From: Flavobacterium dauae | Lineage (GTDB): Bacteria; Bacteroidota; Bacteroidia; Flavobacteriales; Flavobacteriaceae | DNA length: 64,000 nucleotides | Assembly (NCBI RefSeq): GCF_004151275.2 | Contig: NZ_CP130821.1 | Location: 992,001 to 1,056,000, forward strand | Reading direction: 5' to 3' | In this document: positions 16,872-24,830 of the stretch, one piece after another | Layout: every line of letters starts with the position of its first letter | Numbering within the stretch: the stretch's first letter is position 1 | Notes under the pieces: model-generated | Database searches by the model: none | The model's input: only the letters and a program-made list of their open reading frames with translations | What the model was told of the DNA's origin: nothing | Translations under genes and position numbers: made by a program

Positions 16872-18009
16872 ATGAATACAAAAATATGGTTATCGTCTCC
16901 ACACATGGGGGGGGCAACGAATTAAAATACATCCACGAAGCGTTTGATGCCAACTGGGTAGCACCTTTAGGACCAAACGTAAATGGTTTTGAAGAAGATT
17001 TATCTAAATTTTTAAACAGTGAAGTCTATGTAGCCGCATTGTCTGCCGGTACAGCAGCTTTACATTTGGCATTGATTGATGTGGTGTTTCACAAGGCGAT
17101 GAAGTAATTTGCCAGTCAATGACCTTTTCGGCTTCGGCAAACCCTATTGCGTATCAGGGAGCAACTCCGGTTTTTGTGGATTCAGAACCCGATACCTGGA
17201 ACATCTGCCCTGTTACATTAGAAGAAGCCATCAAAGACCGTATTGCTAAAGGAAAAACACCTAAAGCCATTGTAGCCGTGCATTTATATGGTATGCCTTT
17301 CAAAGTAGAGGAAGTACTGGCAGTAGCCAATAAATACAACATTCCGGTAATTGAAGATGCCGCTGAAGCTTTCGGTTCGACCTACAAAGGAAAAGCCTGT
17401 GGAACGTTTGGTCGTTTTGGTGTATTGTCGTTCAACGGAAACAAAATCATTACCACTTCAGGTGGTGGAGCGCTGGTTTGCCATACACAGGAAGATAAGG
17501 ATAAAACCGTTTTTCTTTCAACGCAAGCTCGTGATAATGCACCGCATTACCAGCATTCCCACATAGGGTATAATTACCGTATGAGCAACATCTGTGCAGG
17601 AATTGGTCGCGGACAAATGGAGGTTTTAACGGATAGAGTGGAAGCCCGTCGCAAGATGAATAAATTTTATCAGGAATTGTTTGCTGATATTGAAGGAGTA
17701 ACGGTTTTTACAGAACCAGGTCCAGACTATCATTCCAATCATTGGTTATCGGCTATTATTGTTGATCCGAAAATTACCGGTAACAGCAGAGAAGATTTGC
17801 GATTGGCATTGTTGGAAGATAATATTGAATCACGTCCGTTGTGGAAACCAATGCACTTACAACCGGTATTCTCTAATTCGCCTTATTATGGAGGCAGCGT
17901 TTCAGAAGAATTATTCGAAAACGGATTGTGTTTACCTTCTGGATCTAATTTAACTGATGAGGAAAGAAAACGTATTGCATTAAAGATTAAAGAAGTATTT
18001 TCGAAATAA
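16872..18009 (+). pseudogene. DegT-family aminotransferase, second copy with two frameshifts
   Basis: Second copy of the aminotransferase at 12124, recognisable from first to last codon including the terminator behind it. Two indels break it. A G8 tract at 16907-16914 replaces the first copy's GGCGGT context and shifts the frame by +2 after MNTKIWLSSPHMGG. One A is missing near 17080, shifting again. The longest open part runs from 17119 to the stop and contains the PLP lysine. Divergence from copy 1 is uneven: 17581-17880 is almost identical, while both sides differ at many third positions. It could also be a sequencing error at the G tract, but the second indel argues for decay. Confidence 0.88.
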
Positions 18010-18013
18010 GACA

Positions 18014-18040
18014 AACGGCCGATGAATTTCAGTCGTTTTT
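18014..18040 (+). terminator. Decayed terminator after the DegT pseudogene
   Basis: Homologous to the terminator at 13269-13296 but with substitutions (ACGGCCGA / TCAGTCGT), which leave a G-T pair and a mismatch in the stem before the T run. This shows the duplicated unit included the 3' flank. Confidence 0.6.
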
Positions 18041-18502
18041 TGATTCATATTTTTGTTACTTTCTAATATCTCGAAATTAAATGTATTGATTAATAATGCG
18101 TACAGATTTTTTTAATCATTTTAAAAAGATTTATCTTTTAAACAAAATCGTTTTTTATAAAAAAATTTAATCTATACTTAGAATTTTTGTATGATGTACG
18201 GAGTGCAATTCGAAAGTCTCAGTGCTCGAATGTGTGATTGTTTTTAATTTATTATTATCTTTAACTGTTTTTTACTTCATAAATGAGTGTTTTTATCTTT
18301 TTTTAGGTAACGTATTTTCTGTCTAAATTTAAAAATTTAGAATAAACGGCTATACTTTACTGTCTTTAACGAAAAAGCAGTTTATGCTCTATAGTAGCCT
18401 TTGCCATACTGTATGTACGTAGTATCCTTGCTATTGGTATTCCGAAAATTTTTCGGTTCGTATTTTTTATAATTTACACCTCTACTTTTTCCTGTATAAG
18501 TA
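18041..18502. other. Gene-free stretch with one copy of a direct repeat
   Basis: No credible gene in 18041-18502; the sequence is AT-rich with stops in all frames. At 18078-18098 it carries AAATGTATTGATTAATAATG, nearly repeated at 22993-23015 (same core AAATGTATTGATTAATA, similar CTC.AAAT on the left). A shorter match (TATTGATTAATAA) lies at 13432-13444, at a similar distance behind the first DegT copy. Confidence 0.6.
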
Positions 18503-18931
18503 CTACTTTTTTGAGTTAAAGGAGATGATCCATTCTATACCAAATTGATCTCTGAACATTCCAAAACAGGCATCTTCTGAATTTTCTTGCAAAGGCACCT
18601 CTATTTGTCCACCCACAGAAAGTCTCTTAAACAACGTGTCGACTTCTTCTTTGTTTTCCGTGTTTATGTAAATTTTACTTCGGGTTTCCTTTTCATTATG
18701 TCTGCCCATCTGTTCCGGTGTATCGCTTCCCATTAATTCGCTGTATTTGCCAATTGGTAAAGTAATGTGCATAATTTTTTCTGCTTCCTTTTCCATTCCG
18801 TGAGTGTTTTCAATATTCAGATCTTTAAAACGAACTAGTGTTGTAAAGTCGCCGCCGAAAACCGATTTGTAAAATGTAAATGCTTCTTCCGCATTTCCAT
18901 TAAAATGAATGTAGGGATTGATCGATGCCAT
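18503..18931 (-). CDS. VOC-family protein (PhnB-like)
   Basis: Protein of 142 residues of the glyoxalase/bleomycin-resistance (VOC) superfamily, PhnB type: INPYIHFNGNAEEAFTFYKSVFGGDF at the N-terminus, HITLPIGKYSELMGSD in the middle, and a final FGMFRDQFGIEWIISF. A -7 box TACATTTG on the minus strand (18967-18960) puts the transcript start near 18953, so I start at the ATG giving MASINPY rather than 24 codons further up. Members bind small molecules or metals; the actual reaction is unknown. Confidence 0.82.
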   Translation of the reverse strand: MASINPYIHFNGNAEEAFTFYKSVFGGDFTTLVRFKDLNIENTHGMEKEAEKIMHITLPIGKYSELMGSDTPEQMGRHNEKETRSKIYINTENKEEVDTLFKRLSVGGQIEVPLQENSEDACFGMFRDQFGIEWIISFNSKK

Positions 18932-19017
18932 ATCTTTTAAATTTATGAATTGTGTTTTACAAATGTACCCAATGTGCGGGTTAGCAGACTTGCCATGTGA
19001 CAATAAATTATTTAAGG

Positions 19018-19257
19018 TTAATCAAAGTCAAAAAATTCTTTAAGACTTATCCCAACCATCTTACAGAATTTATTTATTGTGTAAATAGTAATTCCTCTTT
19101 TATTATTAATACTTTCCCATCTGTTTAATATTTGTCTGTCAATATCATATTTTTCAGCAAAGTTAGATTGCGATAGCCCAGTTTTAATTCGAAAAAATTT
19201 AATTCTTTCAGCAATTTTATTTTTTAGTGCGATATCTTCTTTTGAATGTGTAGTCAT
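19018..19257 (-). CDS. XRE-family helix-turn-helix regulator (orphan)
   Basis: Small protein of 79 residues that is essentially one HTH_3 domain: KIAERIKFFRIKTGLSQSNFAEKYDIDRQILNRWESINNKRGITIYTINKFCKMVGISLKEFFDFD. Recognition helix around DRQILNRWE. It may repress transcription as a dimer. It reads away from the promoter and structured RNA at 19353-19560, from which it is separated by about 95 bp, an arrangement seen for regulators of neighbouring mobile or defence modules. Target unknown. Confidence 0.8.
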   Translation of the reverse strand: MTTHSKEDIALKNKIAERIKFFRIKTGLSQSNFAEKYDIDRQILNRWESINNKRGITIYTINKFCKMVGISLKEFFDFD

Positions 19258-19352
19258 ATCGCAATTTTAGAATATTTTAAATTTTTTATGTAATCCATTT
19301 GGTTTACAGATTATTTATTATTATGTTTGCTTTAGGTTTACATGTAAAAATG

Positions 19353-19360
19353 TAATTTTG
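19353..19360 (+). promoter_or_regulatory. -7 promoter box for the structured RNA
   Basis: TAATTTTG fits the Bacteroidota -7 consensus TAnnTTTG, with a TTTG at 19325-19328 as a possible -33 element. Transcription would start near 19367 and run into the hairpin region at 19403. No protein-coding start follows within reach. Confidence 0.5.
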
Positions 19361-19366
19361 CAATAC

Positions 19367-19560
19367 TTATATAGAAAATATTAAAGCTATTGCTTAGAAT
19401 CTCGACTTGAAAACTGGTAATTTTTGCAACGAGATGATAAGTACCTTAGCTCACGACCATGGCGTGAGCTCACTTATCTGTTGCACGGTATACCAGTACC
19501 CCAAGTCGGATATTGTTGAGTTTCACGTCTTTTTTATGCTTTTTACTCAACTTTTTGCTG
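19367..19560 (+). ncRNA. Candidate structured RNA with long nested hairpin
   Basis: Five nested complementary segments build one long hairpin of about 106 nt: CGACTTG 19403-19409 with CAAGTCG 19502-19508; ACTGGTA 19413-19419 with TACCAGT 19491-19497; TGCAAC 19425-19430 with GTTGCA 19480-19485; GATAAGT 19436-19442 with ACTTATC 19472-19478; AGCTCACG 19448-19455 with CGTGAGCT 19463-19470. A second hairpin, GTTGAGT 19515-19521 / ACTCAAC 19545-19551, is followed by TTTTT. AAATATTA and TAATATTT flank the whole. A short open frame (61 codons from 19407) crosses the stems but looks like no protein. Strand is assigned from the promoter; the fold is equally good on the other strand. Family not recognised. 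Confidence 0.6.
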
Positions 19561-19684
19561 GTTATAGTACTGCGTCAGGCACTAATATTTAAATAACATT
19601 ATTTTTTGTAGTTGTTTAAGCGAAACAATATTTTGAGGGTGCTTGTACACCCGCAGGGTGAGATTCATTGTAAATACTCACTAA

Positions 19685-19918
19685 ATGCGTAACCCTTTGG
19701 TTATAGGAAGTTTGGATAAAAAACAAGTAGTTATCTTCAAAAAAGATGGTGACAAAACTATAACCGTCAATCCTAAAATTAGTCCAAAGGAAATGAGTGT
19801 TGATAAAATTCTCACAAGTGAATTATTTGGAATCCCTTCTATTATGAGTAAGGAATTGGAGGACAAACTAAATGCAAAAAGATTCTTGCAAACTAAAATT
19901 ATGAATGGAACCATTTGA
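19685..19918 (+). pseudogene. C-terminal remnant of an AAA/ABC-type ATPase
   Basis: Frame of 77 residues beginning MRNPLVIGSLDKKQVVIF, which matches the segment after the catalytic His (TH.PLVIGSL) of RecF/OLD-like AAA ATPases found in defence systems. The part SVDKILTSELFGIPSIMSKELEDKL is like the C-terminal tail of the same proteins. A stop codon directly precedes the ATG and no Walker motifs lie upstream, so it is a fragment. It overlaps the hsdM remnant by 4 bp. Identification rests on short motifs; it might instead be a small orphan gene. Confidence 0.45.
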
Positions 19919-20694
19919 TAAAAACACCTGACATCAATATTGAAGATAGTTTAATAAACCCAATTGAACAAAAAACAAATATCGTACTAGCCAATCCTCC
20001 TTTTGGAAAAAGTAGTAGTTACTATATTACTAATGATAAGAAATTAGCAGAACAAGATAATTATTTTTATAGAAGTGACTTTTGGACAACAACCAGTAAT
20101 AAGCAATTAGCTTTTGTTCAACATATTGTGTCTATGCTTGAAGACAAAGGAAGAGCGGCAATTGTATTGCCAGATAATGTATTATTTGAGGGAGGAGCGG
20201 GAGAAATAATTAGAAAAAAACTATTAGAAGAAACGAATTTGCATACTATTTTAAGATTACCAACAGGAATTTTTTATGCAAATGGCGTTAAATCTAATGT
20301 GCTATTTTTGGAGAAGAAAAAGAAGGGTAGAAAACCTTTAACTAAAGATATTTGGTTTTACGATTACAGAACAAATATACATCATACTCTAAAAAAACAA
20401 GTGCTTAAGTATGAGAATTTGATTCAGTTTGTAGAATGTTATCTTTCAAAGGATAGAAATAAAACAAGTGAATCTTGGAGTACAGATAACCCTAATGGTC
20501 GTTTTAGAAAATATAGCTATGATGAAATCATTGTTAGAGATAAAACGAATTTTGATGTTTTTTGGTTAAGAGATGACAATTATATTGATTTAGATAGTTT
20601 ACCAGAACCTGAGGTATTAGCACAAGAGATAATTGATAGTTTAGAAAGTGCTTTAAATAGTTTTAGAGAAGTTGTAAAAGGTTTAAATAAATAA
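19915..20694 (+). pseudogene. hsdM: Type I restriction N-6 adenine methylase HsdM, N-terminus lost
   Basis: C-terminal ~259 residues of an HsdM-type DNA adenine methyltransferase. It keeps the catalytic motif IV VLANPPFGKSSSY at the very start and the downstream blocks TTSNKQLAFVQHIVSMLEDKGRAAIVLPDNVLFEGGAGEIIRK and NFDVFWLRDD, with a natural-looking C-terminus. The SAM-binding motif I and the N-terminal helical domain (usually 200+ residues) are missing. The frame opens after a stop at 19894-19896, and the TTG at 19915 is not a credible start. No hsdS or hsdR is present in the window. Confidence 0.85.
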
Positions 20695-20882
20695 AAATAG
20701 TATTACAAAGTTGAAAAGTTATACATACTATCTTGATAATCGATGCTCTAACCCCTATACCTCTTTATCGTTCCGTATCATTGTACAGAGAGTAAATATA
20801 AGTGATAACGCACTATATTTTACTGTATATTACTGTCCATCAATGTTTTATGTTTAAAACAGGTGGGGCCACTTAAAAATCA

Positions 20883-20906
20883 AGCCTTTACATTTTTGTA
20901 AAGGCT
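20883..20906 (+). promoter_or_regulatory. 9-bp palindrome before the orphan gene at 20912
   Basis: Perfect arms AGCCTTTAC (20883-20891) and GTAAAGGCT (20898-20906) around ATTTTT, ending 5 bp before the ATG. No T run follows, so a terminator is unlikely; an operator or a hairpin in the leader is more likely. The 217-bp gap 20695-20911 holds nothing else I recognise. Confidence 0.5.
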
Positions 20907-20911
20907 AAATT

Positions 20912-21193
20912 ATGGAAACAGATATTTTACCTTTTCGTTTAGGAATGCAATATGAAAACTGGGAATTTGATTTAGAACCAATTAATAGCAGAATTAAAGG
21001 TTACGACAGCTATATTTATATCAAAGAAATTACTGTATTCGATATTAAACCCAGAAAAATAGAATTGATATTTTATTGGGAACTCCTGGTAACGATTATC
21101 TTAGATTTTAATGATTCCGATTTACCAGGAATTCAGAAACTATCTATGATAGGATATAAACAAGTAAATCTTATTTTTATAAATCAGATATAA
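20912..21193 (+). CDS. Hypothetical protein, 93 residues
   Basis: Not recognised. The protein is soluble and acidic at the N-terminus (METDILPFRLGMQYENWEFDLEP), alternates charged and aromatic residues as beta-sheet proteins do, and has one more hydrophobic stretch (IELIFYWELLVTIILDF, residues 51-67). It is preceded by a palindrome 5 bp upstream and lies alone between the hsdM remnant and a gene-poor stretch. It could be a small immunity or accessory protein of the decayed module, but nothing in the sequence shows this. Confidence 0.5.
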   Translation: METDILPFRLGMQYENWEFDLEPINSRIKGYDSYIYIKEITVFDIKPRKIELIFYWELLVTIILDFNDSDLPGIQKLSMIGYKQVNLIFINQI

Positions 21194-21218
21194 AGATTAA
21201 TTCTCAGATTTACCATTC

Positions 21219-21238
21219 TCTATTATGTTAGCAGTTTT
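21219..21238 (+). repeat. Direct repeat, left copy (20 bp)
   Basis: TCTATTATGTTAGCAGTTTT occurs here and again, exactly, at 22728-22747. The two copies enclose three orphan genes (21463, 21768 and the HMCES homologue at 22024). The gap 21194-21462 contains only this repeat. Confidence 0.75.
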
Positions 21239-21462
21239 GAGTTATTTTATATAATTTCCAATGATTGATTTTCAAATATATGATGGAGTTATTTTAAGGT
21301 TTCCAGTTAGTCATCTTAATATAAAAAGTGGTATTTGATTAAAAAGCTAAGTAGCTTACAAATTCTTTTTGTATATATTTCTTGTTGATTTTCAAAACTT
21401 TAACTCAACATTGTGATAAGTGTATTGATATAGTTCTACATTTACCATATAGCAATTAAGCT

Positions 21463-21696
21463 ATGATAAACAAATCTATTATGGACAATAATCCAAAAAA
21501 AGAGAGTTTCCAAATTAAAAATTGGGATGAATCGTCAAAAAAGTTAAAAGAACAATTTCCACAATTGACAGACGCCGATTTAAAATTTGAACTTGGTAAA
21601 GAAAATGATTTGTTGAATCGAATTGAAACTCGAATCAATAAGAGAAGAGCAGAAGTTATTGATATAATTAATAAATATCAATCTAAATTACTTTAA
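21463..21696 (+). CDS. Small CsbD-like helical protein
   Basis: Protein of 77 residues (71 if the ATG at 21481 is used). The core FQIKNWDESSKKLKEQFPQLTDADLKFELGKENDLLNRIETRINKRRAEV resembles the three- to four-helix CsbD-like stress proteins (W near the start, then LTDADL and a GKxxxLL(N/G)RI block). It is charged, without signal or membrane segment. It lies between 20-bp direct repeats with two other small genes. Likely a general stress protein; the exact function is unknown in the family. Confidence 0.65.
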   Translation: MINKSIMDNNPKKESFQIKNWDESSKKLKEQFPQLTDADLKFELGKENDLLNRIETRINKRRAEVIDIINKYQSKLL

Positions 21697-21767
21697 TTAA
21701 ATTTTAAAAAGTATGTTAAAAGCATACTTTTTTTAGTATAAAATTTCACATTCACTCTTAATCTCAA

Positions 21768-21992
21768 ATGTATTCAATGGTTAAATTCATAGTAGATGAT
21801 ATTGTTGCGTTCCAAAATAAAAATAACAGTCTAAAGATGCGAATTATAAAAATAGTACAAAAAGACATTAATTTTCCATTAGCAAATAAACATAACCCGA
21901 TTATTTCGGTAAAAATTTATTTTAAAATAGTAAAACAATATGCAATTGCACGATTTTATTCTTCTGACTTAGTACTATTAGAAAGGTTATAA
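21768..21992 (+). CDS. Hypothetical protein, 74 residues
   Basis: Not recognised. The product is basic (MYSMVKFIVDDIVAFQNKNNSLKMRIIKIVQKDI...) with a V-x-D-x-V-A-F start reminiscent of small SH3-like barrels, but too short to assign. A hairpin with AAAGTATG / CATACTTT arms and a T run lies upstream at 21709-21735, probably ending the CsbD-like gene, so this gene has its own promoter. It ends 31 bp before the HMCES homologue. Confidence 0.5.
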   Translation: MYSMVKFIVDDIVAFQNKNNSLKMRIIKIVQKDINFPLANKHNPIISVKIYFKIVKQYAIARFYSSDLVLLERL

Positions 21993-22023
21993 ATTTCATT
22001 GATTCAGTTAAATACCGCTTATT

Positions 22024-22638
22024 ATGTGTTTTTTTTACGGAATAAATAAGAACAAAAAGGCTATTGAAAGCCAAATGAATTTAAAATTTGATCAAGCAGG
22101 ATTCGAAGTAGTTAATGAAGTTAACGGTTTCTCACACCCTTTCATGCCAATAATTTTAGATAAATCACCAGAAATAATAACTGGTGGAAATTGGGGTTTA
22201 TTACCAACTTGGGCTAAAAATACAAGCTTTCAAAACAGCACCTTAAATGCACTAATTGAAACAATAGGCAAAAATTTATCATTTAAAAATCACGTAAATG
22301 AAAGATGTTTAATAATAGCAACCCATTTTTACGAATGGCAATGGTTAGACCCTAAAAGGAAAGAAAAACAAAAGTACTCAATAGGCATTAATGATGGTGA
22401 GATATTTTGTTTTGCAGGTCTGTATTCAATGTGGAAAGATCCAGAAACAGGCTATGACAAACTAACATTTACAATACTTACCACTGAAGCTAATGAATTA
22501 ATGGTTAAAATAAACAACGGTAAAAAGAAGATGCCTGTTGTTTTAAATCATAATCATCACCAATTATGGCTACAAGGTGAGGATTATAGTAATTTTGCCA
22601 ATCCTTACGAAGTTCATTTAGTAGCAACCCCAGTTTAG
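22024..22638 (+). CDS. SOS-response-associated peptidase (HMCES/YedK family), catalytic His replaced
   Basis: SRAP-domain protein of 204 residues. HMCES/YedK covalently traps abasic sites in single-stranded DNA through Cys2. Here Cys2 is kept (MCFFYG), as are the Asn equivalent (TLNALIET) and the Glu in HFYEWQW. But at the place of E. coli YedK His160 (VDIHDRRPLVL) this protein has VKINNGKKKMPVVL, so His appears to be Asn. That residue helps ring opening and cross-link reversal in the family. It sits in a small cassette between 20-bp direct repeats rather than near other repair genes. Confidence 0.9.
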   Translation: MCFFYGINKNKKAIESQMNLKFDQAGFEVVNEVNGFSHPFMPIILDKSPEIITGGNWGLLPTWAKNTSFQNSTLNALIETIGKNLSFKNHVNERCLIIATHFYEWQWLDPKRKEKQKYSIGINDGEIFCFAGLYSMWKDPETGYDKLTFTILTTEANELMVKINNGKKKMPVVLNHNHHQLWLQGEDYSNFANPYEVHLVATPV

Positions 22639-23022
22639 TAGCTATTAAAGATGAATTATACCTATACTTAAACCTTATTTTTTTAAATTAGAATTATAGA
22701 ATACAGTAATTATATCTTATATATAGTTCTATTATGTTAGCAGTTTTTAGAATTGAAAAGTAGTCAAATCAACTTTCAGTAACGAATTCGATTTTTGTTC
22801 AGATTTATAGGTTTCCAACTTCACTGAAAGTATTCAAGAACACAATCTCATTTGTTCTCTTGCTAATAAGATAAATTACCCGAAATCCTGCACTCTTTCC
22901 TTTGTTCTATAAAGAATTTGGAATACGCACTTTAATGACTTTATCAATACCAGAATCAGAAAGGGTGTAATTTTTATTAAATGCTTCCTCAAATCAAATG
23001 TATTGATTAATAGTGTCAAGCT
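22639..23022. other. Gene-free stretch with two direct-repeat copies
   Basis: No gene seen. It holds the right copy of the 20-bp repeat (22728-22747) and, at 22990-23015, the right copy of the AAATGTATTGATTAATA repeat also present at 18078. These mark the right edge of the accessory region; conserved housekeeping genes start just beyond. Confidence 0.65.
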
Positions 23023-23054
23023 AAACCTGCAAGATTTCAATAATCTTGTAGGTT
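23023..23054 (+). terminator. Terminator-like hairpin before pyrD
   Basis: Arms AACCTGCAAGATT (23023-23035) and AATCTTGTAGGTT (23042-23054), one G-T pair, followed by TTT. It isolates pyrD from the accessory region; the gene it originally served is not present. Confidence 0.75.
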
Positions 23055-23122
23055 TTTATATAAACAGGCAGCGTTTTTAAATCTTTCAATTATTAAATCT
23101 TTTAATTTGATTTCAAAAAAAC

Positions 23123-23130
23123 TACTTTTG
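23123..23130 (+). promoter_or_regulatory. -7 promoter box of pyrD
   Basis: TACTTTTG matches TAnnTTTG and lies 22 bp before the pyrD ATG at 23153. Confidence 0.65.
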
Positions 23131-23152
23131 CAAAGCTTTAAATTATGCAATT

Positions 23153-24172
23153 ATGTACAAGTCAATAATTCGTCCGCTTTTATTCAAATGCGATCCTGAA
23201 AAAGTGCATCATTTTACTTTTTCAATGATAAAAACCATGCACGCCATTCCGGGTATGAAATCGGTTTTTAAATCGATTTATCAGGTAAACGATAAGAGGT
23301 TGGAACGAGAAGTTTTTGGCTTGAAATTTAAAAATCCGGTTGGTTTGGCAGCAGGATTAGATAAAGATGCAAAAATTTACAATGAATTAGATGCGTTTGG
23401 TTTCGGATTTATCGAAATTGGAACTATTACCCCAAAACCGCAAGAGGGAAATCCTAAAAAACGTTTGTTCCGTTTAAAAGAAGATTCAGGAATTATCAAC
23501 AGAATGGGCTTTAACAATGGAGGAATTGATTTGGCAATAGAACGTTTAAAGCAGAACAAAGGCGTTTTAATTGGTGGAAACATTGGTAAAAACAAGATCA
23601 CTCCAAACGAAGAAGCTGTAAACGATTACCTGATTTGTTTCGATGCTTTGTATCCGTATGTTGATTATTTCGTTGTGAATGTAAGTTCTCCAAATACACC
23701 CAATTTACGAGCTTTACAAGACAAAGAACCGTTAACGGAATTATTATCGACTTTACAAAATAAAAACCTTCAGCAACCAAAACAAAAACCAATACTTTTA
23801 AAAATCGCTCCCGATTTAACCAATGAGCAGTTGTTAGATATTATTGATATTGTAAACGATACCAAAATTGCCGGTGTAATTGCTACAAATACCACTATTT
23901 CGCGCGATGGATTACAATCTGCAAATAAAATAGAAGTAGGCGGATTATCAGGTAAACCGTTAGCAAAAAGATCAACCGAAGTCATTCGTTTTCTGTCAGA
24001 AAAAAGCAATAAATCATTTCCTATAATCGGGGTAGGCGGAATTCATTCTGCTGCCGATGCTTTGGAGAAATTAGACGCTGGTGCAGTATTGGTTCAAATT
24101 TACACTGGATTTATTTACGAAGGTCCCGCTTTAATTAAAGAAATCAATCAGGCTATTTTAAATCGTAACTAA
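23153..24172 (+). CDS. pyrD: Dihydroorotate dehydrogenase (quinone), class 2
   Basis: PyrD of 339 residues, membrane-associated FMN enzyme oxidising dihydroorotate to orotate in pyrimidine synthesis with quinone as acceptor. The N-terminal amphipathic segment ([23 protein letters not shown]) is the membrane-anchoring extension of class 2. Then [31 protein letters not shown], the substrate loop [21 protein letters not shown] with the catalytic Ser, and the FMN-phosphate site IGVGGI. The length is normal. The stop overlaps the start of the LysE-type gene (TAATG). Confidence 0.97.
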   Translation: MYKSIIRPLLFKCDPEKVHHFTFSMIKTMHAIPGMKSVFKSIYQVNDKRLEREVFGLKFKNPVGLAAGLDKDAKIYNELDAFGFGFIEIGTITPKPQEGNPKKRLFRLKEDSGIINRMGFNNGGIDLAIERLKQNKGVLIGGNIGKNKITPNEEAVNDYLICFDALYPYVDYFVVNVSSPNTPNLRALQDKEPLTELLSTLQNKNLQQPKQKPILLKIAPDLTNEQLLDIIDIVNDTKIAGVIATNTTISRDGLQSANKIEVGGLSGKPLAKRSTEVIRFLSEKSNKSFPIIGVGGIHSAADALEKLDAGAVLVQIYTGFIYEGPALIKEINQAILNRN

Positions 24173-24789
24173 TGAATTTTGAGACCGTTGTTTCGTTTTT
24201 CTTTGCAAGTTTGGCATTAACTATTGCACCGGGGCCCGATGTAATGTATGTGCTTTCAACAAGTATTGCCAAAGGAAAAAACTACGGAATTGCAGCAGCC
24301 ATTGGTTTAAGCAGCGGATTGCTTTTTCATACCACGCTGCTGGCATTTGGTATTTCGGCAATCATTATTAAAAGTCCGATGCTGTTTAAAGGCATCAAAG
24401 TTTTTGGTGCATTGTATTTGCTGTGGTTGGCTTATAACGTTTTTAAATCAGAAGCTTCGTTTCAATTAAAATCTCAAAAAATAACAATTGATAAACCTTG
24501 GAAAAACATTTTTAAGGGTTTGTTAATGAATATACTTAACCCAAAAGTAATGCTGTTTTTCTTGGCATTATTTCCTACATTCATCAACAGCAAAGCCGGA
24601 AATATAAAATTACAGGTGTACACCTTAGGCATCATCTCGTTTGTTCAGGCATTTACGGTTTTTTGTCTGTATGCCGTTTTAGCTGCTTCACTCACAAAAT
24701 TTCTTCGAGAAAGCACTACGTTTAATTTAATATTAAAATGGTTACAGATTGTAGTGTTTGTAACTTTGGCTGTTTTAATGCTTTTGTAA
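24172..24789 (+). CDS. LysE/RhtB-family amino-acid exporter
   Basis: Inner-membrane protein of 205 residues with six hydrophobic segments. The family motif lies near the N-terminus: LTIAPGPDVMYVLSTSIAKGKNYGIAAAIGLSSG, and FKGLLMNILNPKVMLFFLALFPTF follows in the middle, both diagnostic for LysE-type translocators. These export amino acids or related solutes by proton antiport. Start overlaps the pyrD stop by one base, so translation is coupled; the substrate is unknown. Confidence 0.9.
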   Translation: MNFETVVSFFFASLALTIAPGPDVMYVLSTSIAKGKNYGIAAAIGLSSGLLFHTTLLAFGISAIIIKSPMLFKGIKVFGALYLLWLAYNVFKSEASFQLKSQKITIDKPWKNIFKGLLMNILNPKVMLFFLALFPTFINSKAGNIKLQVYTLGIISFVQAFTVFCLYAVLAASLTKFLRESTTFNLILKWLQIVVFVTLAVLMLL

Positions 24790-24830
24790 ACAATTTCAAT
24801 CAGACGCTTTGCAAATCTTTCGAAATCTAT

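Noticed and set aside
19403..19508. An integron attC site
   Set aside because: The arms around TGCAAC/GTTGCA do not fit RYYYAAC/GTTRRRY and no integrase is present.
19407..19592. A 61-residue protein gene
   Set aside because: The frame runs through nested stems of a long hairpin and its product resembles no protein; pairing is the better explanation.
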